From: Candidatus Hydrogenedentota bacterium
GTDB taxonomy: Bacteria; Hydrogenedentota; Hydrogenedentia; Hydrogenedentales; SLHB01
Assembly: GCA_903925285.1 (NCBI GenBank)
Contig: CAIYET010000041.1
Location: 1-38,956 of the forward strand
Length of the DNA stretch: 38,956 nt
Direction: 5' to 3'
Part shown: in pieces, positions 26,964 to 35,300 of the stretch
How the letters are laid out: every line of letters begins with the position of its first letter
Position numbering within the stretch: position 1 is the stretch's first letter
Notes under the pieces: generated by a model
Seen by the model: only the letters and a program-made list of their open reading frames with translations
Told to the model about the DNA's origin: nothing
Database searches by the model: none
Made by a program: the position numbers and the translations under genes

Positions 26964-28775
26964 TTAACGTGTATTGAGGTGGCGCGACGTTTGTTTTCGC
27001 ACGGCGATTGCGATTGCGGCAAGTGCGACGACGAGTGCGGTAAGCAAGAGACCGTCGCCGGTGTTCCATGGCCCGGCGAGCGGGGTATTGCGTGCGTCGA
27101 GCGTTCCGCCGACACACGAGTGGGGTGTTTCACCTTCACCTTCGCCTTCACCTTCGCCGGAATCGAGCTTTTTGATGGGCATGACGACGGCGGCGACTTC
27201 GCCGCTCTTGGCTGCGACATTTCGGGAAGCGTCGAGGTAGCTGTTGGCGCTGACACCCAGTCCGTAGTCGCCGGCGGCGAGGCATGCGATGATGTAGACG
27301 CCGTTGGTGTTATTGGTCACGGGCGAAAAGCTGCCGACGAGCACCTTGCCATTGGTGATAGGCTCCATGCTATTTGCGTCGGAGATGTTGCACACGACGC
27401 TTGCGGGTATGAGCGGCGTCCCCACAGCCAATGGGTGGTCGTAAATGACATTGCCGCTAATTCGTGTCGCAGGACTATCGGTCCCCCAGTTGTTGCGTTG
27501 CATGGTAATCGATTGCGAGCGTTCGTTGACTATGTCGTACTCGCCGGTTTCCTGGAACGTGTTCCATCCGGTATTCGGATCGGACGCATCGCCCATCGAG
27601 CCGTTCGACGCCGCTTTTTCGGCGGTTTGACGGACAATGATCCCGTTTTCGATGATGCCGTGGAACACGCTACGCCGTAAAGTCGGCAATGCGCCGAAGA
27701 TCTCGATGCCACGATGCAATTCCTGGAACTTGCAGTCCTCGACAAGCGCGCGGCCCGGGCCATCGCCGCGAAACACGATGCCGGTGGCTTGACTCGGCGT
27801 GACGCCCTGAAACACCACGTCGCGGACCTGCATCGCGATGTTATCCAACGTCAACAGCACGATCGCGTCCGACGCCTTGCCTGCGGTTTCGCGCAGTGTC
27901 AGCTTGCACAACGTGGCGCCTTCGGCCCCTGCGACGGTTCCTTGCACAACCACGCCCTCGGCGTCTCCTTGGAGGCGGATATAGGGACTTAGCGCAACTG
28001 TCTCCGCATAGGTACCCGGCCCGACCAACACTGTGGCCGGATGAGCAGAAGTGGGCGATACATGGTCGATCCCATACTGGATTGTGCTCCATGGCGCGGC
28101 CAGCGTGCCTCGGCCGGGGGCATCGACGCCCGTTTTCGAGACCCATACGGCGGGATATGGGCTTGCAGCATCGTTCGGATTGGAACGCAGTAAGGATTCA
28201 TCGAGATTGGTAAGACCGTCCGCGTCGGGATCTTCGATTGCGTCCGAATCATCGAGCGGCTTCAGGCCGTATTGGACCTCGTAACCGTCGGACATGCCGT
28301 CGCCATCGGTGTCGGGATTGTTTGGATCGGTCCCATTGGCGATCTCGTCGCACGTATACAGCCCATCGCCATCCGCGTCCGGCTCGTAGGCCACGGTGAC
28401 GCCACGCGCGCGAAGCGTCTCGATATCGGCGCACATCCCCTCGGAGAACGGGTTGTCCGTCAGGCCGACAAATGTCAGCGCGGTCAGCGCCAGCAACGGC
28501 GCGACGCTTGTAATAAAGTTGTAGTCCGCGACGAGCGAATCCAAACCGGTGCACTGCTCGATGCCGTCGAGCCGCGTGATACCGCGTCCCGATGCGTCGA
28601 GAATCGGCATCGAGGCCAGAGTGTACGACGTCCCCGCCAGTTGGGCATTGACGGCCGCTTCGAGATTGGGATCTGCGAATTGGGCGCTTGCACAGGCTGC
28701 CCACGGTATCAAGATCGGCGCGATCAGGCAGACGACGCGGCACCAAATGCGTCCAACTACGTTGGATTGCATCAT
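26964..28775 (-). CDS. Secreted LRR / calcium-loop / beta-helix protein with Glu-Gly linker and C-terminal anchor
   Basis: A 603-residue surface protein. After a signal peptide ending near CASAQF come a short leucine-rich segment (ITRLDGIEQCTGLDSLVADYNFI), then acidic loops DADGDGLYTCDE, DTDGDGMSDGYE and DPDADGLTNLDE typical of calcium-binding thrombospondin-3-like repeats. A DUF1565-like parallel beta-helix follows (WVSKTGVDAPGRGTLAAPW; VLVGPGTYAETV). A carboxypeptidase-like loop (GKVLVGSFSPVTNNTNGVY) leads to the linker GEGEGEGEGE, a conserved Cys, a membrane helix and a basic end. ATG 28775 has AAGGAG seven bases upstream; 50 upstream codons in the same frame are rejected. It probably binds glycans or neighbours at the cell surface. 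Confidence 0.87.
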   Translation of the reverse strand: MMQSNVVGRIWCRVVCLIAPILIPWAACASAQFADPNLEAAVNAQLAGTSYTLASMPILDASGRGITRLDGIEQCTGLDSLVADYNFITSVAPLLALTALTFVGLTDNPFSEGMCADIETLRARGVTVAYEPDADGDGLYTCDEIANGTDPNNPDTDGDGMSDGYEVQYGLKPLDDSDAIEDPDADGLTNLDESLLRSNPNDAASPYPAVWVSKTGVDAPGRGTLAAPWSTIQYGIDHVSPTSAHPATVLVGPGTYAETVALSPYIRLQGDAEGVVVQGTVAGAEGATLCKLTLRETAGKASDAIVLLTLDNIAMQVRDVVFQGVTPSQATGIVFRGDGPGRALVEDCKFQELHRGIEIFGALPTLRRSVFHGIIENGIIVRQTAEKAASNGSMGDASDPNTGWNTFQETGEYDIVNERSQSITMQRNNWGTDSPATRISGNVIYDHPLAVGTPLIPASVVCNISDANSMEPITNGKVLVGSFSPVTNNTNGVYIIACLAAGDYGLGVSANSYLDASRNVAAKSGEVAAVVMPIKKLDSGEGEGEGEGETPHSCVGGTLDARNTPLAGPWNTGDGLLLTALVVALAAIAIAVRKQTSRHLNTR

Positions 28776-28953
28776 TGAAGATCTCCTTGTTGTTCCGACC
28801 TGCGGAGCGTTCATCTTGGAAATGGCAGCACGAACACAGAATTCAGTAGCCACATCCGCAGAAAAATTCGCCTTCGAAGGCGGATCTGCTCCTTCATCCG
28901 TCCCAAATACTACCTCGACGCCCATCGAGAGAACCTGTTTTGAGTCCTGAATT

Positions 28954-29064
28954 CCGACTCCCGACTCCCTCTATCAGTTTCATTCACACTACCATTTCAT
29001 AGACATTATATCACATGGTAGACGAAATGGGGTGAAGGCTATATTGAGGCTTCGGGCTTGAGGC
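28954..29064. repeat. Heptamer doublet and triplet in the gap 28776-29070
   Basis: CCGACTC occurs twice in tandem (28954-28967). TTGAGGC TTCGGGC TTGAGGC lies at 29044-29064, just after the stop of the minus-strand membrane protein. Both keep a 7-base period. The rest of this 295-base gap shows no gene. Confidence 0.7.
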
Positions 29065-29070
29065 TGCCTT

Positions 29071-30051
29071 CTACTGCGCGGAGTCCTTGGGCGCCTTTCG
29101 GACGCGCGAACGTTTGGCGGGCCGACGAACGCTGGCTTTTTCCTTCAGTTCCGCATACGCGGGACACGCGGCCTCGACCTTGCGTTCCCACTCGGGGTCA
29201 GGGGCCAGTATCTCGCTTTCCTCCAGGAACGCGAGCGCCATGGCCGCAGACGCGCAGGGGTCGAACAAAGCCGACTTGACGAAATAGCCAATCAGCAGTC
29301 CGGTTGCAAACAAGGCGAAACGGGCAACGGCCCACGAGGCGGGCGTCGCCCACGCCAGCATCCCAAGCGGGATGAGACATACCACGGAGACGGATAGCCC
29401 AAAGGCATAGCCGAGCCACGTCAAGGTGATCGCGCGGCTCAACATGGATTTCCAGCATTGGCAGTAGATCAGGATGGCCGCACGGACGGATTCGTAGATG
29501 TTGTCGTTGCGGGCGCGGAATGCGTACGCTGCAAACGCTTCTTCGAGATGACCTATGCTGAAATCGGCCACGTGCCACGCGAACCGCGAACCGCCTTCGA
29601 GTCCCGGCATGGGTAGTACCGCCGCCGAATCGAAAAGGTTGCGGTCCAAGTCGCGTAACGTCTCGCGCACCAGGCGGCGCACATCAAGCAGGCCCGCAAG
29701 CCCGCCAAAATAATGCAGGACGCGCCCCTCGGCCCATTTCACCTGCGAGATGCCGCCGGGCAACTGGCCCTCGGCGGCGAGTTCGGTCAGAATGGCGACA
29801 TGGCCCATCCTGCGGCGGTACAGCAGGTACGCGCTAACGAATCCACCCATCCCGATGAGCAAGGCGACGCCCGCCGACCCGACAAACAACGTCCAGAACG
29901 CCATCGAGCCGAATACCGCGCCTACGATGGCCAGCATCCACAGATAAGAGAATATGCCCAGGCACAACGCGCCGTACACGGCCGCCCGATGAATCGCATA
30001 CGGTATGGCCCCACGCACCAAAATCCATGCTCGCCGAAACGGAAAGTCCAT
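29071..30051 (-). CDS. Membrane protein of unknown function
   Basis: A 326-residue protein. About three hydrophobic helices lie near residues 18-75 (LCLGIFSYLWMLAIVGAVFG and onward), then a soluble middle (GISQVKWAEGRVLHYF; FAWHVADFSIGHLEEAFAAY). Two more helix regions follow (GYAFGLSVSVVCLIPLGMLA; FALFATGLLIGYFVKSALFD), then a conserved-looking stretch with DPEWERKVEAACPAYAELKEKA and a very basic tail. ATG 30051 has AGGAG eight bases upstream. It lies 79 bases downstream of the CPBP-like gene on the same strand, so the two may be co-transcribed. I cannot assign a function; the KSALFDP/PEW region seems to belong to a wider uncharacterised family, from memory. Confidence 0.8.
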   Translation of the reverse strand: MDFPFRRAWILVRGAIPYAIHRAAVYGALCLGIFSYLWMLAIVGAVFGSMAFWTLFVGSAGVALLIGMGGFVSAYLLYRRRMGHVAILTELAAEGQLPGGISQVKWAEGRVLHYFGGLAGLLDVRRLVRETLRDLDRNLFDSAAVLPMPGLEGGSRFAWHVADFSIGHLEEAFAAYAFRARNDNIYESVRAAILIYCQCWKSMLSRAITLTWLGYAFGLSVSVVCLIPLGMLAWATPASWAVARFALFATGLLIGYFVKSALFDPCASAAMALAFLEESEILAPDPEWERKVEAACPAYAELKEKASVRRPAKRSRVRKAPKDSAQ

Positions 30052-30130
30052 GACTGAGTCTCCTTTCATCATATCGAACACGCGCCATACACGTCTTCGC
30101 GGCGCCTGTCCGTTGTTTTTTTGCCGTCTC

Positions 30131-31273
30131 TTACTCTTCGCGCCAACTCCGGCCAGCGTAGACGATAAAGCCGATGAAGCTGAAGATGAGCGACACGACC
30201 ACAAGTACCGTGGGCCAATCGAAGCCGTGCATGTGGGTCGGTCCCACGCCCATGCTGATCGCGGCCTTGCCGGCCTTTTCCGCGCTGAACAGCCAACCGA
30301 CGGAACTGCCGAGGAATCCGTGGATGAAACCAAGGGCGATCAGATTGCGATTGCGTTCCTGCATGAACACCCAGGACAGCACGAAGCCCAGGAGCCACGT
30401 ACCGGCAACGAGTCCCCAACTATTGATGTGAATCAGTCCGAAAAACGAGCCATTCAGCATCGCAACCCAGAATCGCTTCTTGGCCATCTCCGAAGGATCG
30501 GCGGCCGGCGCGAACCCTTTGCGGAATCGCGTGCCAAAATAGGAACTGAACAGGAGTTGCTGGAGCGCACCCCAGAAAATGTATCCGAATACATCGAGCG
30601 CGAACTTGCTCGGGCGGAAATCGGCAAACGCCTCTGCGCCACTGACCGCGACGGCCATCAGGTACAACCCCGCGCCGAGAACAAGGATGATTTTGAGGGC
30701 CGTGCCCAGCGCAGACACGAAGTTGTCGTAGCGGATGACGCAGGTCGCGAACGCGCCCGCCATCGCGATGCCGAGCACGAGGATCGCCGCCTTGCCGACG
30801 GCGGTCTGCTTCATCGCGAGCGCCGTCTCGCGTTTCATGCTGAAAAGGAACTTTGCGACCTCGTGCCATTCGTAGTAGAAGAAGAACGCGAGCGCCCCCC
30901 ATACCAGCGCCACGGCTACGCCGTAGGCCATGCGACGTGCAATCGCCCCTTCGCGCACGAGACGCCATAGAGCGACAGGATCGCCCAGTCCCCACGACGC
31001 CAACGTATCGCGATGGATGCGCGGGCTGACAAACAGCAGGTACAGCGCGCCGAGTGTCAACAGAACGGTCGTAATCGTATTGGCGGCCTCGATTTTCATG
31101 AGCACGCCGAACGGATACTGTACGAACCAGAGCAACACGAGACAATAAGTCATCATCGCAAACGGTTCGATGACGTTGAACCGCCTCGATTTGGCCTCGC
31201 GTTCGAACTCGCCGGCGGTGTTTGAAATGGACCGGACCCACGTATCCTTGACTGCACTTGTTGCCTGTGCCAT
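30131..31273 (-). CDS. CPBP-like intramembrane protein with altered catalytic motif
   Basis: A 380-residue protein with about eight hydrophobic helices. Near residue 238 is ALQQLLFSSYFGTRF, which aligns with the CPBP/CAAX-protease motif EExxxR (EELLFRGYL) but has Gln238-Gln239 for both glutamates and Ser for the arginine. Motif 2 (FGLIHINSW, His282) and motif 3 (ALGFIHGFLGSS, His318) keep their histidines. The protein therefore seems to share the fold but may be inactive as a protease or have different chemistry. A ribosome site GAGGGAG lies nine bases before the ATG. The upstream gap has inverted heptamer arrays. Confidence in the gene is high, in the family moderate. Confidence 0.82.
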   Translation of the reverse strand: MAQATSAVKDTWVRSISNTAGEFEREAKSRRFNVIEPFAMMTYCLVLLWFVQYPFGVLMKIEAANTITTVLLTLGALYLLFVSPRIHRDTLASWGLGDPVALWRLVREGAIARRMAYGVAVALVWGALAFFFYYEWHEVAKFLFSMKRETALAMKQTAVGKAAILVLGIAMAGAFATCVIRYDNFVSALGTALKIILVLGAGLYLMAVAVSGAEAFADFRPSKFALDVFGYIFWGALQQLLFSSYFGTRFRKGFAPAADPSEMAKKRFWVAMLNGSFFGLIHINSWGLVAGTWLLGFVLSWVFMQERNRNLIALGFIHGFLGSSVGWLFSAEKAGKAAISMGVGPTHMHGFDWPTVLVVVSLIFSFIGFIVYAGRSWREE

Positions 31274-31299
31274 GCCACGCTACTCCCTCTTGAGGATTG

Positions 31300-31434
31300 G
31301 AAGGATGAAGGATGAAGGATGAAGGATGAAAAAGCGATCCCTGCGCGAGCCGTCAGGCTTCAGGCCTCAGCAACAATCCGCAATCTACAATCCGCAATCC
31401 GCAATCGCCAATTCATCCTTCATCCTTCATCCTT
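31300..31434. repeat. Composite heptamer array with inverted arms (GAAGGAT / CATCCTT)
   Basis: Four GAAGGAT copies (31300-31327) face three CATCCTT copies (31414-31434), which are complementary. Between them lie CAGGCTT CAGGCCT (31354-31367) and a CAATCCG-type array of five full units plus CAATT (31374-31413). All keep 7-base phase within each block. The array fills the gap between the methyltransferase stop and the CPBP-like gene's ribosome binding site. Confidence 0.95.
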
Positions 31435-31486
31435 TTCGATACTACTCCCTCTTGTCGGTGTGGAATATTACCACAGTGGAAACGAA

Positions 31487-32248
31487 TCAAGCCACGCGCG
31501 GTTTTTCGGCCACGACAATCAGATCGGACGACGAAGACTCGAAGGGCGCGCGATCGAAGGCGCCATACTCGGCCGTCACGCACAGCCCCGCGGATTCGGC
31601 GGCCTCGCGAAGGTCGGCGGACGACCAATGCCACAACACGGCGGTATCGGCGATCGCGCGGATATGACTTTCGCACGCGATATGAAACACGATGGAGAGC
31701 AACGTGTGGCCGCCGTCGGGCACGAGGCTCTTGACGGCGACCACGTCTTCGCAGCCCACGCGATGGCGCTCGACACGATGGCGCGGTTCCTTGGCGGACG
31801 GTGCGCTATAGTTGAGCAACTGCATGAGAAAGAGTCCGCCAGGCACGAGCGCGCTTGCCACGCCCTGGAAAACACGCGACAGGTCTTCGACGGCAGGCAA
31901 GAGCGACAAGCTGTTTCCCAGGCACAACGCAAGGTCCCATGGCCCGCCGCCCAAGCAGCGCATGTCCCCCACTCCGTACGCGACGGACGGATGCGGCCTG
32001 TTCGCGCGCGCATAAGCGATCATCCCGGCGCTCATATCCAGCGCAATGACCTCCGCGCCGGACTCGGCCATGAACAGCGCATGCAGACCCGTTCCGCACG
32101 CCAAATCGACGACGCGGCGGCCTGGCGCGCGACGCAAACATTCCGTTAGCAGCGGCCCTTCGCGATCGAGACGTTTCCGCCCGCCCGCAAGGGCATCATA
32201 GTAGGCCGCGACATTTCCGAATCGCTGTGCCGATGTCTGAATCTCCAT
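31487..32248 (-). CDS. Class I SAM-dependent methyltransferase
   Basis: A 253-residue Rossmann-fold methyltransferase. Motif I is VVDLACGTGLH (residues 46-56), the acidic end of strand 2 is ALDMSAGM (Asp71), and motif DLALCLGNSLSLLP and GGLFLMQLLNY follow as motifs II-III. The opening FGNVAAYYDALAGGRKR resembles small-molecule N-methyltransferases of the glycine/sarcosine type, but the substrate cannot be read. ATG 32248 has AGGG six bases upstream. The gene stands alone on the minus strand between two repeat-bearing gaps with inverted copies of the CAATCCG heptamer. Confidence 0.9.
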   Translation of the reverse strand: MEIQTSAQRFGNVAAYYDALAGGRKRLDREGPLLTECLRRAPGRRVVDLACGTGLHALFMAESGAEVIALDMSAGMIAYARANRPHPSVAYGVGDMRCLGGGPWDLALCLGNSLSLLPAVEDLSRVFQGVASALVPGGLFLMQLLNYSAPSAKEPRHRVERHRVGCEDVVAVKSLVPDGGHTLLSIVFHIACESHIRAIADTAVLWHWSSADLREAAESAGLCVTAEYGAFDRAPFESSSSDLIVVAEKPRVA

Positions 32249-32731
32249 AGCGCACCCTAGTCCAATACGTCGTTTCCGTTGGCGGCAAGTGCCTCGAGCA
32301 ACATCCCGATCCGAACGCCACATCGCGTGTCCAGCCGCTCCGCCGGGGGCGAGTCTATCACGGTCTCACAGCCATACTACAACTTCCAACACAACACCCT
32401 CTACTATATAGCCCACGACATTGCACTGTCTTCGGGGCCGTTTGGAATTGGAAGCTCATGCGGGATATGGAGTTGTATTGAATGGAGATGGACGCACGAG
32501 CGGGAATTGCGGATTGCCGATTGTATATTTCACAGATTCCCGATATTGGGGATCTTGAGGGGTTTCCGGTGGTCGTTTTTACGAGACGAGGGTTGTTTAG
32601 CGTACATAATGCCACATTAACAGCATTATAAATATTATAAACAGGAACTTATTTCGATTGCCGCCTCGCCCGCGAACGCGGCTCACGGGCGCCTTACTTC
32701 TCGACCGGTGTTTACCGCCTGCCGTCGGAAA
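32249..32731. other. Intergenic region without a supported gene
   Basis: About 480 bases. A heptamer triplet GAATTGC GGATTGC CGATTGT lies at 32504-32524; it is the complement of the CAATCCG family found on the other side of the methyltransferase gene. The part near 32620-32650 is AT-rich. No tRNA, ORF with a ribosome site, or clear terminator was found. Confidence 0.5.
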
Positions 32732-32929
32732 TCAACCCGCCACGGCAAATTGTATTTCCCGCGTCTGCTCCACAACTGTTGACGCGTCCAGAATCTCGAA
32801 GCCGACCACACCGCCGTCATATCCGAAATCGGCGATGACACCGGGGCGAATCTCGTCACTCTCCTTCACCCGCGCGTCGCGGAGCGTGATAGTAAGCGTG
32901 TCCGTTTCCTTGTCATATTCAGCTTTCAT
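32732..32929 (-). CDS. DUF2283 family small protein
   Basis: A 65-residue protein matching DUF2283 along its whole length: MKAEYDKETDTLTITL, then KESDEIRPGVIADFGYDGGVVGFEILDAS. AAGGAGG lies three to four bases before the ATG. DUF2283 genes often sit beside a DUF4258 gene in toxin-antitoxin-like pairs; no such partner is visible here (68 bases to the next gene upstream, long non-coding stretch downstream). The biochemical role of the family is not established to my knowledge. Confidence 0.88.
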   Translation of the reverse strand: MKAEYDKETDTLTITLRDARVKESDEIRPGVIADFGYDGGVVGFEILDASTVVEQTREIQFAVAG

Positions 32930-32997
32930 GTGCCTCCTTCATATTTCTTGAACTTTGACGTTTTGTAAAGCGTGACTACCGCCTGCCGTTTCTAGGC

Positions 32998-33771
32998 TCA
33001 AGCGCGATCAAGGCTCGACTTGCGCAGGAATTCGTAGCTGATTTGGAGGTCGTCGAAGATGTCGCCGTCGCAGGTGTCTTGTTCGTAGATGTACCATTGG
33101 ACGCGTGCTTCGCGGCCTGCCTCGAAAATGGCATTCCAATCGAGGACGCCCGTGCCGAGCGGAACGAACCAAGCGTTGCCGTCTCTTGGCTGCGCAGCCA
33201 GGTCTTTGACGTGGATCACGGGACTGCGCCCGGCATATCGGCGCAGGTAGTCGGCTGGGTCTGCGCCGCCGACTTGCACCCATGCGACGTCCCATTCGGC
33301 GTAGAGACGGTCGGGTTGGGTGGATTCGTAGAGGATATCGATCTTGCGACGCGGGTCGCCGTCGAAGTAATCGAATTCGGAGGCGTGGTTGTGGTAGGAA
33401 AGACGAAGCCCGGCTTCGTTCAATCGCGCACCGATCGCGTCGAGGCGTTTGGCGCCGTCGCGCCAGGCTTCGAGGGTGTCGCGGCAATTGCCCATCATGC
33501 CGCCGGGTGCGACGTCCGTCACGCCGACGGTTTTCCAGAATTGCACGGCGTCATGGAAATCCGTCTCGAATGGTTCCATCGCGCAGTGGGCGGCAACCGC
33601 TTTGAGTCCGGCTTTGTCGAGCGCGGTGCGAATGGCTTGAGCGGGCAAATCGGGCATGCCGCTCCATTGGACGTATTCCCACCCAATCGCGCGAGCGCGT
33701 TCGAGCGTTCCGGCAAGGTCCTGTCGCGCGGGTTCGCGCAGGGTATAGAGCTGCAATGCAATTTGTGGCAT
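32998..33771 (-). CDS. Sugar phosphate isomerase/epimerase-like TIM-barrel protein
   Basis: A 257-residue protein of the xylose-isomerase-like TIM-barrel (AP endonuclease 2) superfamily, used in sugar and inositol breakdown. It begins PQIALQLYTLREPARQDLAGT, typical for the family. Likely metal-site segments are SYHNHASEFDYFDG, YAEWDVAWVQVGG, VIHVKDL and the end WYIYEQD. ATG 33771 has AGGAG eight bases upstream; the open frame continues 36 codons into the repeat but without support. It lies directly downstream of a GAAGGAT array. No kinase or dehydrogenase neighbour narrows the substrate. Confidence 0.9.
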   Translation of the reverse strand: MPQIALQLYTLREPARQDLAGTLERARAIGWEYVQWSGMPDLPAQAIRTALDKAGLKAVAAHCAMEPFETDFHDAVQFWKTVGVTDVAPGGMMGNCRDTLEAWRDGAKRLDAIGARLNEAGLRLSYHNHASEFDYFDGDPRRKIDILYESTQPDRLYAEWDVAWVQVGGADPADYLRRYAGRSPVIHVKDLAAQPRDGNAWFVPLGTGVLDWNAIFEAGREARVQWYIYEQDTCDGDIFDDLQISYEFLRKSSLDRA

Positions 33772-33793
33772 AAGTCCTACTCCTTCTGTTTCC

Positions 33794-33904
33794 CAAGGAT
33801 GAAGGATGAAGGATGAAGGATGAAGGATGAAGGATGAAAAAGAACACAGCCTCGTTCCGTCCGTAAGACTCTTCTTCATCCTTCATCCTTCATCTTTCGT
33901 CCTT
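33794..33904. repeat. Inverted heptamer arrays (GAAGGAT / CATCCTT), overlapping a gene end
   Basis: CAAGGAT plus five exact GAAGGAT copies (33794-33835) face CATCCTT CATCCTT CATCTTT CGTCCTT (33877-33904). The right arm supplies the last codons and TGA stop (33890-33892) of the upstream minus-strand Ig-like gene. The left arm stops just before the AGGAG site of the isomerase gene. Confidence 0.95.
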
Positions 33905-35128
33905 GCCGTCGGTGGTCACCACGGTCGTATTCGGCTGAATGGCGTCGCTGGCGATGGTAACTGTGTTCGAGCGAGTGGTGTGGAGACCGTCGGTTGCTTC
34001 GCACCAATAAGCGCCTGCGTCCGCCGCTGTTGGAGTATTGATAATGTAAGGCGTCACTTTGGACACCGTCACGGTACCTGCGGCGGTAACATGCCGCCAT
34101 GCGTAGGACAATGTGCCCACGCCTCCTTTTGCGGCAGCGTTGAATGTGACAGGGCCGTCACCCGTGCGGCGGTGGGCGTTTTTCGGTTGTTGCGTGAATT
34201 GAATGCGCTCGCCGAAGCGAACGTTGGCCGGTTTGCTTTGGACGGCGCCGGAGGCGTCGGACACTTTACACCGGTACTTTCCCGACATGGCGGGAGTGGG
34301 TTTTTCGAGCGTCAACGTCTCACCCGTGCCCGCCGAGACGGGGCCTGTGCCGGTGTCGCGGAACCACTCGTATTTGAGTGTCCCTAATCCGCCGTTAGCC
34401 GCTGCTTTCAACGTATAGTCGCCTTCGTCGGCATAACGTCGGCACCCCGCGGGCTGCGTCGTGAACGCCAGTTGCGCCGGCACGCCTTCCGATTCGAGAT
34501 GGAAACGCGTCACGCGGAACTCGAAGGCTGGGCATGCCGATGTGCTCTGAAACTGGATGCGTATCCCGGCGTCTTCTTTGAATCCGTCTTTTGCGCCTAT
34601 GCTCTTCCATGCGACGCCGTCCCAGTAGAATGCCGTAAACGTCGCGCCCGTGCGCACGAGCCGCAACTTCCCCGTATTCGACGCCTGTTCGTGATAGGCG
34701 TAGATGGAAGCGGCGCCATCAAGCGTACCGCCGAAGACGACCTCGCAACGTTCGGCGTCGAATCGATGGTAGTAGACGGACGCATACGTTGAAGGGCCTT
34801 GCGCGGACAGAAGGATGCGCCCGTCGGCGCCACCGGAATACAAGCGGGCGTCGTAATCGATCTCGACCGTGAGATCACCGTGCGCCGGGGTATTGAGCGA
34901 CAGACGCCCTTTGCCTTGCTCTTTGCCGGGCGTAGTAGCCACGAACGCGCCCTGTATTTCCGACGCAACCAACGGCCCGGATTGCGTGACGCTCCAAACG
35001 CCAGCGTTCGACTCGCCGTCCGAAAAATCGTCATCAATGACCATTCGATCCGCGGCCCATGACGACGCGGCAATCATGAACACAAGGGCAGAGGCTGTAT
35101 GTGCCCTCGCCCAAATCCGTTTTCTCAT
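33890..35128 (-). CDS. Secreted protein with LamG/DUF1080-like domain and two Ig-like domains
   Basis: A 412-residue exported protein. A signal peptide (MRKRIWARAHTASALVFMIA, cleaved near SWAADR) is followed by a concanavalin-like beta-sandwich (DDDFSDGESNAGVWSVTQSG; DLTVEIDYDARLYSGGADG; FTAFYWDGVAWKSIG). Two Ig-like domains follow (GGLGTLKYEWFRD; GGVGTLSYAWRH), the same type as in the giant protein at 19700. The last residues GKDER and the stop come from a heptamer repeat, so the C-terminus may have shifted by repeat expansion. ATG 35128 has AGGAC seven bases upstream; in-frame ATGs at 35149 and 35188 are less likely. Probably extracellular glycan binding. Confidence 0.85.
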   Translation of the reverse strand: MRKRIWARAHTASALVFMIAASSWAADRMVIDDDFSDGESNAGVWSVTQSGPLVASEIQGAFVATTPGKEQGKGRLSLNTPAHGDLTVEIDYDARLYSGGADGRILLSAQGPSTYASVYYHRFDAERCEVVFGGTLDGAASIYAYHEQASNTGKLRLVRTGATFTAFYWDGVAWKSIGAKDGFKEDAGIRIQFQSTSACPAFEFRVTRFHLESEGVPAQLAFTTQPAGCRRYADEGDYTLKAAANGGLGTLKYEWFRDTGTGPVSAGTGETLTLEKPTPAMSGKYRCKVSDASGAVQSKPANVRFGERIQFTQQPKNAHRRTGDGPVTFNAAAKGGVGTLSYAWRHVTAAGTVTVSKVTPYIINTPTAADAGAYWCEATDGLHTTRSNTVTIASDAIQPNTTVVTTDGKDER

Positions 35129-35300
35129 TCGCCTTGTCCTGTCCGCCATCGCTCGCGAGTTTAGCGGAAAAGGGATGGGATCGTCCACTCGCGTCGTGCG
35201 CGCGGTGGATTCCAGTCTGCGTTCATTCCATTACACCCGCGCACTGCCTCCGGTTTTCTTCATGACCCCAAAAAAGGCAGTTGGAGTCCATGGACGCTCA

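Noticed and set aside
32732-32929. Toxin-antitoxin pair with DUF2283
   Set aside because: No DUF4258 or other toxin-like gene is adjacent on either side.
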